The notes beneath the pieces were generated by a model. The model was given only the letters and a program-made list of their open reading frames with translations, made no database searches and was not told the DNA's origin. From the NCBI GenBank assembly GCA_017311185.1, contig JAESUZ010005169.1, positions 2,296,501 through 2,360,500 of the forward strand: a stretch of 64,000 nt of DNA. Reading direction: 5' to 3'. Positions 1 through 10,640 of this stretch are shown one piece after another. The stretch comes from Proteles cristata cristata. Its lineage: Eukaryota > Chordata > Mammalia > Carnivora > Hyaenidae. Positions within the stretch are counted from its first letter, which is position 1. Every line of letters begins with the position of its first letter. The position numbers and the translations under genes are program-made.

Positions 1-130
1 TCTGAGCAAATTAGGGTACCAAGCACACTGCAGGCTCCCTGTTCACTGGCCATGCATTTCCTGTGGGTCCAAGTACCAGTCCTGTTCTTTCCTCAGAGGC
101 CTGAGCACCTCTTAGGCTTTGCTCCATTTT

Positions 131-162
131 ACCACCGCCCCCCACCCCCACCCCCCCACCCA
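131..162 (-). other. C-rich tract, predicted G-quadruplex on minus strand
   Basis: Four C runs of 6, 5, 7 and 3 bases (138-143, 145-149, 151-157, 159-161) are separated by single A residues. The minus strand therefore fits the canonical G3+N1 quadruplex pattern with one-base loops, and the plus strand could form an i-motif. Nothing nearby looks like a promoter or CpG island, so a function is not implied. Confidence 0.7.
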
Positions 163-257
163 ACATCAAAGCACAGTATTAATGGATCTCCATCTTGCTG
201 TCTCTGGGTTTAGTTAATTTCATCCTTTTTTCTTTCTTTCTTTCCTTCCTTTTTTTT

Positions 258-472
258 TAAGGTTTTATTTATTTGTAGGAGAGAGAGAGAGAGAGACAGC
301 GTGAGCAGGGGAGGGTCAGAGAGAGAGGGAGTCACAGACTGAAACAGGCTCCAGGCTCTGAGCTGGCAGTCAGCACAGAGCCGGATGCAGGGCCCAAACC
401 CACGAACCGTGAGATCATGACCTAAGTGAAAGTCGGACTCTTAACCAACTGACTAAGCCACCCAGGCGCCCC
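258..472 (-). mobile_element. CAN SINE (SINEC), young subgroup, antisense
   Basis: Carnivore SINE: a tRNA-derived head with Pol III A and B boxes, a CT-rich body and an A-rich tail, mobilised by L1 proteins. Read on the minus strand, the head ends at the gcgcccc at 465-472, followed by the B-box region (372-412), the GA/CT tract (279-335) and the poly-A end (T-rich at 250-262). It has the tcctac(a)aataaat-type tail and the ctgactgccagctcagagcc body of the youngest group here. No clear target-site duplication. Confidence 0.92.
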
Positions 473-881
473 GAGATTGTGGCTTTCTGAAGGTGGAAAT
501 TTCTAGGGTACTTCAGAGTTCTTTTTCTGTTCTTTAAAAATTCCAGTATCAGAGTAAACATATACTCTTTATTTGAAACATTTAATACATTTTCCTAACT
601 AGACCCAAATGAAACCCATTCCAACATGGGGGTCTTAGCACATATTGAAATCTTCTATTTTATCAGATTATTTTTCAAGTGATCAAAGGAATACAATACG
701 GGCATAGGATGAGTGGCAAATACTGTTTGCTCCAAATCAAGGAAATAGTCTGTAAGATTTTTATGCCTTAAAAAGACTGAAGAAAGGACTAAAAGCAGTA
801 TGAACTTCTTGGGCTGACTCAGGAGACTCTGAATGTGAAGGAAATGCTTTCCAGTGTAATTCCTATAATATCACATAATAG
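473..881. other. Anonymous AT-rich sequence
   Basis: Between a SINE and an old hAT MITE. I see no coding signal, RNA gene or recognisable repeat. Confidence 0.5.
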
Positions 882-1105
882 AGGTCAACAAACTGCGGCT
901 GGTGTGACAAATGTGTCTGTTGTCTGCCTTTGCAAATAAAGCCGCATTGAAACATAGTTGCACTTACTGGTTTAAGTACTCTTAGTGGCTGCTTTTGCAC
1001 TATAAAGGTTGAGGTAAATGACCTCTGCCATATGAATGACCTTACCACGTGAAAACCTAAAATATTCGGTATTTAGCCCTTTATAGAAAAAGTTTGCAAA
1101 TATAC
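882..1105. mobile_element. Ancient hAT-Charlie (MER1-group) MITE
   Basis: The order of blocks matches a well-known mammalian non-autonomous hAT element: tcaacaaactgcggct near 883, tttgcaaataaagccgcattgaaaca near 930-955, ggctgcttttgcactataaagg near 988-1009, and cctaaaatattcgg...ccctttatagaaaaagtttgc near 1057-1098. It is diverged and carries no transposase. The short minus-strand frame inside it is a by-product. The subfamily (probably MER3-like) is from memory. Confidence 0.7.
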
Positions 1106-2487
1106 CTAATTCCAGATCCAAGGGTAAATATGGTATCATACGTACTAAAAAAAGTTTAACCCCAACATTAATTCCAAATATTAGACCAGGAATAAGAATT
1201 CACACAGATAAGACGTGACGTTATTTCATTCACTATGGGTTTCCTTTAAGGCCCAGAGGCAGAAGGCTGAACATTAAAGGGAGAAGTACTTCCATAAGTA
1301 CCTTCAATGGGAAAGGTCGTGATATTTAGAGAAGGAAGGTATCACTAAAATTAAAAAATAAATAAAATAAATAATAAAACTAGGTTACCATAGAAAATAA
1401 AAGAAACACTTTAGCCTCTAGAGATACCACAGATACGAGAGAGTGCACAGACAATTGAAGATTTAAATTGGCAAATTGAGACTAAACTTTTTCCATCGTG
1501 CCTGTCATGAAAGATTTAAACAACTCAATGCAATCTCTAAGAGAATTTCCAATCATGTGAAAAGTAGCCATCCATCTGTAAGAATAAGAAAGCATTAGTT
1601 CGCTGGGCATATGTATAGAGTTAGCAGCTGAAGAAAGGGGACCAGTCTTTGAACTCTATACTCATACTTCTTAGAAATAGATCTACAGTGTAAAAGGCTA
1701 AAACTATATGGTGCTTTTAGTTTACATTCTCAGTGTAATTCAGGAGGGGAATATATACAGAACAACAGAATACACAGTTATGGAAAGGCAATACTCAGTG
1801 AGGGAAAATAGATTCACAGGGAATGGTTGCACTGTGTAAAAATCCAGTGGAGGCAGTGACAGCAGATCACAAATTTCAGGAAACTCAATCAATCAATTAG
1901 AGGCATTCACCTAGAATTTAGATAGAAAGGATCCAAAGAAGAGAAAGAGGAAGGATAAATCAGAGAGGTCTTTGGCCGTAACTGAACCTGGAATTCCAGG
2001 CTCAAACATTCACCTGATTATTTGACCATTCCACTTGAATATATGATAGTCACCTCAAAGTTAACAAGATCAAAAAAAAACTCTTTATTTCTGTTGTTCT
2101 CACACTTTCTCCTCTTATAATCTTCCTCCTCTTAGTTAATATCACCATCCTACAATTGCTCAAGGCCCAAATCTAGAAAGTATTGATTCTGGTCTTCCCT
2201 GCAATCCCACAAGGAATCCATCATTCTATTTTGTCTAAACTTATTCGTAAAGCATAATCACTTTCTGTGCAGTCCCTTCACCTCTGCCTTGCTTTGTCCA
2301 GGTCAGCAGTATCTCTCACCTGAACTGATAGGAAAGCTCTTTTCAGGGCTCCCTGCTTCCATTCTTGACAGCCACCAATCCATTCTCCATAGTGCAATTA
2401 GTGATGTTTTAAAAATATCAATCAGATAATGACACTTTCCCACCAGATTCCTCAAATTGCTTCCCTTTATAAGAACAAACCAGGCAC
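1106..2487. other. Anonymous non-coding sequence
   Basis: About 1.4 kb with stops in every frame. A short A/T simple tract (taaaaaataaataaaataaa type) sits near 1351-1379. I recognise no repeat family or RNA gene. Confidence 0.5.
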
Positions 2488-2528
2488 AGGATGCCTGGGT
2501 GGCTCAGGTAAGTGCCTGACTTTGGCTC
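2488..2528 (+). mobile_element. CAN SINE, 5' part (split by an LTR)
   Basis: SINE head atgcctgggtggctcagg followed by cctgactttggctc, broken exactly after gctc (2525-2528). The remainder resumes at 3117 with the same gctc. Together the two parts make one near-complete SINE interrupted by the solo LTR. Confidence 0.9.
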
Positions 2529-2724
2529 TGAAGAGCCAAAAGTTAGGTCCTCCATTAAAAGAAATCTCGGGCTGCATGTAGCCCCAGTCCCAGCTCTAGG
2601 AAAAGCCTCAGATTGTTCAAGGCTAAAGCCACCCTCGCACCGCCCTCAGTTCATCTAATCAAAAAGAGAAAAAGAAACACTCCTATGGTCTGAGTCAAGG
2701 CTGGGAACTGCAGATACAAACTAG

Positions 2725-2729
2725 CCAAT
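2725..2729 (+). promoter_or_regulatory. CCAAT box in LTR U3
   Basis: CCAAT within agccaattt, about 235 bp upstream of the TATA-like site of the solo LTR. This is far for a classical CCAAT box, so its function is uncertain. Confidence 0.35.
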
Positions 2730-2959
2730 TTCTCACCGCTTGCCTGAACCCCATGTGGGCCCTTTGAACTCACCTCATAACTGGTCGTTTCCAAAGGATT
2801 CTCAAAAGTTGTGATTGGGTCCCACCAAAAGTAATGAACACCTCACAGATACTGAATGGTCAAAGCTGTTACCATCGGTGCTGTACAATTGTAATCGGTG
2901 CTTATGTGATGATGCTATATGTACAACGTGTGCACTGTAACACCCCTGTCCCTTACTCC

Positions 2960-2966
2960 TTAAAAA
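2960..2966 (+). promoter_or_regulatory. TATA-like box of the solo LTR
   Basis: TTAAAAA within ctccttaaaaaccctgttc, about 80 bp upstream of the AATAAA signal. This is the spacing expected of a U3/R boundary in a gammaretrovirus-type LTR. Transcription would start near 2988. Confidence 0.55.
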
Positions 2967-3042
2967 CCCTGTTCGCTATTGTTCTTGGCTTCACCTTGCT
3001 GCCACGACACCGGTAGGCAGGTGAGCCCCTGCTTGAGCTTAT

Positions 3043-3048
3043 AATAAA
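3043..3048 (+). promoter_or_regulatory. AATAAA polyadenylation signal of the solo LTR (R region)
   Basis: AATAAA in ttataataaagacccttttg, about 70 bp before the LTR 3' edge. It defines the R region and could still act as a plus-strand polyadenylation signal. Confidence 0.7.
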
Positions 3049-3116
3049 GACCCTTTTGTATTTGCATCAGTGCCGGCTCCTTGGAGGTCTCTGGGACTCG
3101 CGATTTGGGCATAACA

Positions 3117-3296
3117 GCTCAAGCCATGATCTCTGTGTTCATGGGTTTGAGCCCCACATTGGGCTCCATGCTGACAGCTTGGAGACTGGAGACTGCTTTG
3201 GATTCTGTGTCTCCCACCCTCTCTGCCCCTTCCCTGCACATGCTCTGTTGCTCGCTCTCTCTCTCTCTCTCAAAAATAAATAAACATTAAACAAAG
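3117..3296 (+). mobile_element. CAN SINE, 3' part (split by an LTR)
   Basis: Continues the SINE from the duplicated gctc: catgatctctgtgttcatgggtttgagcccc (B box), then ctgacagcttggagactggag, a CT tract and caaaaataaataaacatta. Short open frames over this piece are SINE sequence, not genes. Confidence 0.92.
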
Positions 3297-3789
3297 AATA
3301 AACTGTAGGAGTCTAAAGACAATGATGGGATAGTTTTTAATTTCCATAGGTAACCCCTTAAAAAAAGATGGGACAAGTAGGGGAGCAGAGCCTCACGCCC
3401 ACATACATATCTACAGAAAATTAAATGATAACACATTCCCACAAACCTCAACATAGGATCAGGTGGTAAGAAACTACTAACAGCTAAAGACCAGGGTTTA
3501 TCAGCATTTATGCAGAAGGGAACATGGGATCGAGGCAACATGAAAAGAGAAGAATCCCCTAACAGTCAAGAACTTCTCACTGGATAAGTTGATGAAGCCA
3601 ATTTGATGACAGTAGTTGAACTGCAGATGGGTTTCATCCACTCCAATCCAGAGGTGAGTGCCACGGCCCCAGTGTGAAGGTCTCCACCAGCCGCTGTTCC
3701 CTTGCAATAATCAGAATATCAAAAAAAGAATATAATATGCATAATATTGTTAAAAACAAGAAAAGAGGCTTACAACATGACAGCAGCAA
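3297..3789. other. Anonymous non-coding sequence
   Basis: No recognisable gene or repeat. Three overlapping minus-strand frames of 60-84 codons resemble no protein family I know. Confidence 0.45.
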
Positions 3790-4290
3790 AAAGGCCAGGG
3801 GAATTTGAAAAATCAAATAACAAATAATAGAACTTCTGAGTTGAAAAATAAAAACTTTAAGTATTTTAAAGAATTAAAGGCAGCATTAGTAAATGACAAG
3901 ATAGATGTGAAAACATGACCCACAGTATAGCACAAAATGGTAAAGAGATAAAAATTACATATATATGGAAAAATAAATATATATCTAATAACAATTTAAG
4001 AAATAAAGGAAAGAGGACATGAAGGAGAGATAAATGCAAAGTGACATGGCTTCACAGTTGTCATAACTGAAAACAGATATAAATAATTAGATGCAGACTT
4101 CATGAGAAGACCTAAATAGGATAAAGAAAGTGAGCTCCATATTTAATCACATGGGAGTCAATCTCCAGAACATGAAAACAATGAGTAACATTGATCAGTG
4201 AGAAACAACTAAGTACCGTGAAAGAAAATAAAACTGGATTGACTATTTAAAATACTGAGAGAAAACAGCTTCAACTTAGAACTTCTACTC
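3790..4290 (+). mobile_element. Old L1M/HAL1-like fragment, 5' part
   Basis: Diverged plus-strand LINE-1 text. The segment ending tactgagagaaaacagcttcaacttagaacttctact resembles the mammalian L1M/HAL1 stretch ...gctgaaagaaaaaactg.caacctagaattctatac, which comes from the ORF1-side/UTR part of old L1s. It is too decayed for an open frame. It continues beyond the SINE at 4291-4542. Confidence 0.5.
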
Positions 4291-4542
4291 GGGGCACCCG
4301 GGTGGCTCAGTCAGTTGGGCTTTGGACTCTTGATTTTAGCTCAGGCTCTGATTTCACAGTTGCTAAGATTGAGCTCAGTGTTGGACTCTGTGCTGACAGT
4401 GCAGAGCCTGCTTGTGCCTCTCTCTCAATCTCTCTCTCTCTCTCTCTTTTTGCCCCTCCCCAAAATGCACATGTGTGTATGCATGCATGCACCCATATAT
4501 ACTCTCTCTCTTAAAATACATGAATAAACTTTAAAAAAAAAA
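4291..4542 (+). mobile_element. CAN SINE, older type
   Basis: Starts ggggcacccgggtggctcag and has the older body ctctgtgctgacagtgcagagcctgcttg, a long CT tract, and aataaactttaaaaaaa at its end. It contains an internal (tgca)-rich stretch around 4480. Inserted into old L1; acttctactc (4281-4290) and acttattctc (4548-4557) may be its decayed TSD. Confidence 0.9.
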
Positions 4543-5210
4543 CCCAACTTATTCTCAGCTAAACTATCATGTAAAAACCAATAAACAACCAAATAAATTA
4601 AAATGAGTAAAAGTCTTCACACAATTCAAAATCAAAATTTACTGACAAGAGTTTTGCTGATGTATCTTCTATAAAATATTATACATGCAGAATAAAATTG
4701 AATCTGGTAAGGATTGTTAATGAAAGTTTAAACTGATACAAACATAAATTGCTATTATACATTTTTAGAAATTGTTCATGATCTTTGTTCCAGGAATTCT
4801 TTACTTATAAGCTTTATCCTAATAATTTTGCTATGGGTGTATACAAAGATTTTTCCCACAAGAACATTTCAAATTTTTTCATTATATTGAAATCAGAAAC
4901 ATTTTTCACCCTGAGCAAAGAGACTTGTGAAATATATCATGAAATATTGAAATACTAGGCTATCATTAATCATGCTTTTATTAAAAAAATCAGTCTAAAA
5001 GCATAATAGGTAACTTAGGTATATTACTTTCAAGAGAAGCCTATATACCCTTATATAGTTTGATGAAATAGTACTAAAGACATACTCTCCAAAATATTTG
5101 GATTAGTTATCTCTGCTAATGAAATTTTGAGTCCTTCCATATTGCTTTTTTTTGTGTCTGACAATATTTTAAAATTATTTCTACAGTAAATGTTTCCTTT
5201 TATATTCAGA
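4543..5210 (+). mobile_element. Old L1M/HAL1-like fragment, 3' part
   Basis: Resumes with ttctcagctaaactatcatgtaaaaa (cf. L1M ...cccagcgaaactatc). Around 4790-4900 it reads like the L1M 3' segment (ggaattctttacttataagctttatcctaataattttg, then tatacaaagatttttcccacaagaacattt). Having ORF1-side text this close to the 3' segment suggests HAL1 or a deleted L1. Confidence 0.5.
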
Positions 5211-6589
5211 AAAAATATTAATAAAAACAAATGCTACCTATGGGTATGAATGTAGCCTCAGTGTTTGAAAATTTGAGGATGTAGAATTTGAACAAGGCAT
5301 GGAGGAGCATGAAGCATGAAATATTTGCTCTGACTAGCTTTTGAGTAGAAGGAAGGAGAGTTTTTCTACAGTAACTCACTACCTCTAGTCTCACGTGTTT
5401 AATGCAGAAAATGTCTGAAGCAGGAGAAGAAATAATGGAGGTGAAAAGTACCCATGGGAATCCAAGGTCGGTTTCTAAGGCAACCAGGTACATTCTAACT
5501 AATCTCAAAATAGGATCACTTTTCTAGGGGTGTGTAATGTAAGCATACGAAAACTGACTTTTAGCAAATGTGGTTAGTGATTGCTTCTGTTTATTTCTAT
5601 TTGTTTACGTTCTCCTGGCAAATAGAACTTGCAACTGGCTATTTTCTTGAATGGCTAAGAAAGAAATTAAGCTACCAGTTTCCACTGAGATTATAAGTGG
5701 ATTACAAAGTGGAAAAATATGTTGTATCTTACCATATTTTTAAAGAGCTCTACATATTAATACAACTCTAGGCATGACATCATATGGAAAAGTCATTCTT
5801 TAAATTACATGGCTTATATAGTTAATGAACCTGCAACAGTTTTTCAGTGTTATATAAAACACTATTGATGTTTAAGTGCAATGTTCAAGAATCACTGATG
5901 AAGGATTTAAACAGATGGAGATTCATTTATATACAAATGGTACATAACAAGGTTTTTCTGAGGTTAATGTCTACTGGACAGAGAGGAAGAAGGGTTGGAT
6001 CTGGGGACTCTGAAATTATCCCACTAATACTACTAAAGCACATCATGAAAAAGCAAACCACAGGTCCTAAGTAGATCATAGTGAGACTCAGCAACAATAT
6101 GATTTATTAGGAAGAAGGGAAGATGTCACTTAATTGCATTAAAATGTAATGTAACACAGTCAATATACAACACTGACTTTATCCTCTACTATCTCTAACA
6201 ACAGAAATGTAAAAATAATTCCTTAAATACTAAAGTAGTCCATGGAAAGAAACATAAAAGAAAAAAGAACCTAAATACTACTAAGTATGTGATTATTGCA
6301 TATATACTATTACTGCAGTTCAAGTAAGGATAATCACAAAAGATTGAAGGTTATTTTTAGTAAATTCATATTTTAAATTTAGTGTGATTATCTACTTATG
6401 AGGAAAACAGTCAACTATGCTTCATTTCCTTTTACCTATACGTAGCATAGCATATCATGCTAACTTTTTTTAGGGTATCAGGATAATATAGTCCTCTGAA
6501 GCCTGACAAGATTCAGCATTCTGTTTATTATACAGTAAAGATTTTCATCTTTTGTTCATTTTATACAGTATATAAGGAGTGTCTTTCTG
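5211..6589. other. Anonymous AT-rich sequence
   Basis: No repeat or gene recognised. The longest frame (96 codons, minus, 5218-5508) has no similarity I can name. Confidence 0.5.
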
Positions 6590-6922
6590 CCCCCATATGC
6601 TCAGCCTCCCTTTCTGTTTTCAAAAGTAACCAAAGTTTTCAAACATCACATCGTTCACCCATTTCAAGTAAAAAGCATAAAATTCAATGATGTTCTAGCA
6701 ACTTCATCAAGTTGTGTGGCCATCACTATAAATCACTTTTAGCCGACTTTTGTCACTGCAATGTAAACATCTGTTTATATAGACACATGCACACCTGCCC
6801 CAGGCCACTGCTTTCTCCATAGATTGCCCTTTCCTGGATGTAGCCTATGTAATCAATAATATATGGTCTCTGTTACTTATGGCTTTTTTCAGAGTATATT
6901 GTTTTCAAGCTTTATCCACGTT
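6590..6922 (-). mobile_element. Old L1M fragment (antisense), part 1
   Basis: Matches the widespread antisense L1M text: ttcacccatttcaagtaaaaagcataaaattcaatg, caagttgtgtggccatcact, ccccaggccactgctttctccatagattgccctttcctgg, atatggtctctgttacttatggc. Here it is diverged and in minus orientation. The element continues at 7129 past a SINE. Confidence 0.75.
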
Positions 6923-7128
6923 AAAAAAAAAATTTTTTTAGATATTTATTCATTTATTTTTGAGAGAGAGAGAGAATGAATGGGGGAGGGTCAGAGAGAA
7001 AGAATCCCAAGCAGGCTGCATGCTGTCAGCGTGGAGTCCAACGTGGGTTTGAACTCACAAACAGTAGGTCATGACCTGAGCCAAAATCAACAGTTGGAGG
7101 CCTACCCAGCTGAGCCACTTAGGTGCCC
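6923..7128 (-). mobile_element. CAN SINE inserted in L1M
   Basis: Antisense SINE, poly-T side at 6923-6960 and head ggtgccc ending 7128. TSD: caagctttatccacgtt (6906-6922) and caaggtttatccatgtt (7129-7145), 17 bp with two mismatches. Confidence 0.93.
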
Positions 7129-7345
7129 CAAGGTTTATCCATGTTTTATCATGCACTCACAGTTCGTGTCTTTTAATTGGTGAATGGTATTCTATTGTAT
7201 GTATATGACTCTTTATCTATCCATTCATCAGCTGATGAACACAGAGGGTTTTTTTTTTTTTCCTGTTATGAATAATGCTGCTTCCATGAACATCTAATAT
7301 AAGTCTTCGTCTGGACATATGATTTCAAATATCTCTGTAATTTTA
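7129..7345 (-). mobile_element. Old L1M fragment (antisense), part 2
   Basis: Continues the antisense L1M: ggtattctattgtatgtatatgac, tatctatccattcatcagctgatgaacac, then atgaataatgctgcttccatgaacat and tctggacatatgatttcaaat. This is the complement of the L1 ORF2 3' region. Confidence 0.75.
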
Positions 7346-8799
7346 AGGAATAAAAAATAAGATGGAACAAACCTTGGAAAATGTACAATGTTAGAATGAT
7401 TCAATAGATAGCAAAATATGTCACATCTTTTCATTGTAAAACTTGAAAAAGCTGGTTAAATATTATGTCTTACATGTCTTAATAATGCATGTGTCCATTT
7501 TTCTTCAGGAGAATTGAGGACATACTTTATAAACTATATCTAATACTTATAAATTCCTGCATCAATTTTTTCTAAAGTGACATCCCCCCCCCTTTTTTTT
7601 TTTTGCCATAAATCACCTGCTCCATATGGTGATGGAAAATAGATGAGAGGTAACTTTTTCTCTATGTCAGCAATGACCAAATAAATAAATAAATAACATT
7701 GTAAATCAAAATGTCATTACACAGTTAAGTTGGGAGGAAAATAAAATCAGCTAATTCAGTTTTAAAAAGTTCTAATTCTATGAGAAATCACAAAGTATGC
7801 ACACACATACACATAAATACATGTTTTTGTTAACATATTTTTAAAAATCTAATAAATGGTTTAGTTTATTCAAACATACTAATGCTTAGACCTGTTCTAG
7901 GTGCTGGGGCTTATTTCTGTGTTCAGAATTCAAAGTTCATTAGATCTAAGTATGTGCTATTTAAAAAGATGTGACTGCATATTTTTGTTCTTTGCACATA
8001 GACCTTAATCTCCATCTGCAAAGCTTCAGCATTGTGAAGTACAAAACTTCTGCACTGTACTCAGAGAATTTATTGCTGTCAAAATATAGAGTTTATTTCA
8101 CAACTAAATTACTATTTCCTATGTTCACTGGATTTAGAAATTCATATTATAACAAAAATAAATATGTTGTCTTCAGAAAATGACCCCCCCCCCATCATAG
8201 TAACTTCATTTATTTATGTAAGGCCAGAACTTTGATTAAATGATATCACTGCTAGAAATTGGTAAATTTTGTAGCAATACTGCCACTGGGAGTGAATCCC
8301 ATTTCATGTCACTTTGGTTAGGGAAGAAAAAACCTGATAAATGTTCGTAAAAATAAAGTGATAGTCTTATTTCTAAATATTAGTAATTTATAGCCTGGCT
8401 TAGGAACATTGAATGCTAATATTGATGTAATATCTACAAAAAAGTGACAATCTCAAACCCAGAGGAGTATCTGCTTTCTTCATGAAGAAAAATTATTTAC
8501 TCATTAAGAACATGAATATGGCTGATATTTCACTGACTAACTCTATTTTTACTATTTTGCTGAGGTTTATGAGTTGGCAGAGCCACATAATTTCTTTTAA
8601 TCCCGCTTGTTCATTATTAATGCTCAAAATCTTTCAGTGATGGATACAACATGCCACAATGCTGGGGCATCATTACACACATTTATTTCTGAGACACCTT
8701 AGCTTTCAATAAAGTATAATTTTGGAATCTAGTAAAAGTGAATCAGGTGAGGTGAAAGTTCATAACTGTAGGCAATGGGCATGTTCCTAGAAAGCAGTG
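7346..8799. other. Anonymous sequence with simple tracts
   Basis: Holds a C9/T12 homopolymer junction (7584-7604), an (AAAT)n run (7677-7697) and a C10 run (8184-8193). Near 7888-7915, tagacctgttctaggtgctggggctt resembles an ancient mammalian repeat whose name I cannot fix. No gene seen. Confidence 0.5.
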
Positions 8800-8955
8800 G
8801 TGGTAAGGCTTAATGGTTAAAACATGCATTATGAAGCCATCCTACTCGTTATTTATTAATCATTTGAGAACTAGTGACAAGTTACTCATACTTTTAAATA
8901 TCCATTTTTTCCTCTAAAATGGGAATAATAATGGCATAGAGATTCTTTGAAGACA
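8800..8955 (+). mobile_element. MIR fossil
   Basis: Decayed MIR wording: taatggttaaaacatgcattatgaagcc, agaactagtgacaagttact (cf. tgtgtgaccttgggcaagttact) and ttttttcctctaaaatgggaataataatgg (cf. cctcatctgtaaaatgggaataataat). A further MIR tail lies at 9118-9166. Confidence 0.65.
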
Positions 8956-9117
8956 AATGGGAAAACCCCCAACGACTACATAGATCATATAAGGTTTGTT
9001 CTAATCAGAACACTTTGAGAAGGAGAGCCATTTTTTTTTAGAAGAAGAACTATTAATAATATGCTGAATGACACACAGAAAAAAGATTTCCTGAGCAAGC
9101 TGAATGAGTATTTTATG

Positions 9118-9166
9118 TAATGTACACTCAGCACAGTGCTTGGTCCCTAGTAAGTGTTTAATCTAG
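9118..9166 (+). mobile_element. MIR tail fragment
   Basis: gtaatgtacactcagcacagtgcttggtccctagtaagtgttta matches the MIR 3' motif tcagcacagtgcctggcacatagtaagtgctca. It could be the end of the MIR at 8800-8955 separated by later DNA, or a second copy. Confidence 0.6.
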
Positions 9167-9487
9167 AAGGCAAAGATTGGTGTCATTTTAATTTTTATCT
9201 ATTCACCTGATATTGGAAGATCAAATCCTCTTTTAAGATATTTTGATTTAAAAGCAACTAAGATTAATATTCAGTCCAACTACTGTCCTAGGGACTTTCC
9301 TGATAGGCATAGCTATCAAGTAACCACTCATGTGACCCATGTTTACTTTGCCTTTTCTACTGGGGCAAAATATATAGACAGACCAATGAAGAGACTGTCC
9401 CTGTCTTTTGGAACCTGCTTCCTAAAAATACACTCAAGGGACAACAAATTTTTAAAAAGAGGCAACCAATGCTTTGTAGCAGAGTTT

Positions 9488-9645
9488 CAAAATGATAGAA
9501 GGTTCTCTTGCAAATCAATTTCCACAGAAGAACACTAGAAATGTTATTATACAACCAGGGATTCATAAAGGTCATAAAGATTTCTTCTTTAATTTGAGAG
9601 TTTATTTTATCCCAGTTTCCCTGGATAAATATTAACCAGCCACTT
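9488..9645 (+). repeat. Unassigned 158-bp duplicated block, copy A
   Basis: Aligns without gaps to 11858-12015 in the same orientation, with about 22 differences by eye (roughly 86% identity). Examples of identical stretches are gaaatgttattatacaacca and aatttgagagtttattttat. Weaker, gapped similarity may continue about 40 bp upstream (from about 9449). I do not recognise it as a known repeat, and it has no TG...CA ends. Confidence 0.8.
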
Positions 9646-10374
9646 ATACTGGCTAAGATCTCTAGAATTTTAAATGTCACTGTTCTGGGTAACTTAATCC
9701 TCTCTTCTGTGGTGTGTTCTTTTTTTTTTTTTTTTTTAATTCTCTTATTCCTCAGATAAAGCCTGGAACTCAGATCTGAGGATATTCTGGGATAGCAAGT
9801 CTAGAACCTACTAGGATTCACTTATATTAGTAAGGATAATCTACATTTATGCATAACTCCTCAAATTTTAATGCTTTAACAAATAAACGTCAACATTTTA
9901 CTCATGGAAATTTTGCTACTGGCTGAATATATCTCCCAAACAGCTTCCAAATGGTGACTCAGTAATGCAAGATATTTCTATCTTAAGAATATACCACCTC
10001 TACACTGGCCTCTACAGTCATTTCAAAAAAGGAGAGGAGATGCTAGAAGGCTGAAAAATGGTTTTATTCCATATTGGCTTTGTATCATTTATGTTCATAT
10101 TCCATGGGCCCTGGGTAGTTATGAGAGGGCTGGAATATTTGTGTGTCTGGTGTGGGGAGGTGTGGTGCACAGAAATATTCCACTAGCATTAAATATATCA
10201 TCCACATGATTCTACAAGTTTCTAAAATTACTTCATATGAGAATTAAGAAATTACCTTGTGGAGTGTAGGCTGACAGGCGACACACTATAGTTAAATTCA
10301 GTCTAGGATTTGAGCAGAAATTGAGGTGAAGGGTGATAGTGACAATTTCAAAACATGTGCTTTATTAATGAGTG

Positions 10375-10392
10375 AAGAAATGTTTCAGAAAG
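10375..10392 (+). repeat. TSD (left) of SINE at 10393
   Basis: aagaaatgtttcagaaag, identical over 18 bp to 10623-10640. Confidence 0.95.
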
Positions 10393-10622
10393 GGGCGCCT
10401 GGGTGGCTTAGTCGGTTAAGCGTCTGACTTGCGCTTAGGTCATGATCTCACGGTTGGTGGATTCGAGCCCCGCGTCGGGCTGTGTGCTGACTGACAGCTC
10501 AGAGCCTGGAGCCTATTTCGGAGTCTGTTTCTCCCTCTCTCTCTCTGACCCTCCCCTGCTCACGCTGTCTCTCTCTCTCTCCTAGAAATAAATAAGAAAT
10601 ATTTTTTTAAAAATTAAAAAAA
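10393..10622 (+). mobile_element. CAN SINE, young subgroup
   Basis: Head gcgcctgggtggcttagtcgg, B box gattcgagccccgcg with CpGs kept, body ctgactgacagctcagagcctgg, CT tract, and tcctagaaataaat at the tail. The 18-bp TSD is perfect, so the insertion is recent. Confidence 0.96.
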
Positions 10623-10640
10623 AAGAAATGTTTCAGAAAG

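Larger units (their letters stand above)
2529..3116 (+). mobile_element. Solo LTR of a class I (gammaretrovirus-like) ERV
   Basis: A 588-bp LTR that begins TG (2529) and ends CA (3116), flanked by a 4-bp target duplication GCTC (2525-2528 and 3117-3120). The flanking DNA is a SINE, so both edges are exact. Inside are a CCAAT box, a TATA-like TTAAAAA, an AATAAA signal and a U5-like end with ggaggtctctgggactcgcg, the usual order U3-R-U5 of gammaretroviral LTRs. No gag, pol or env lies on either side, so the provirus was lost by LTR-LTR recombination. Family assignment (ERV1) rests on the 4-bp duplication and layout. The first bases and last bases share little inverted repeat beyond TG/CA. Confidence 0.88.
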
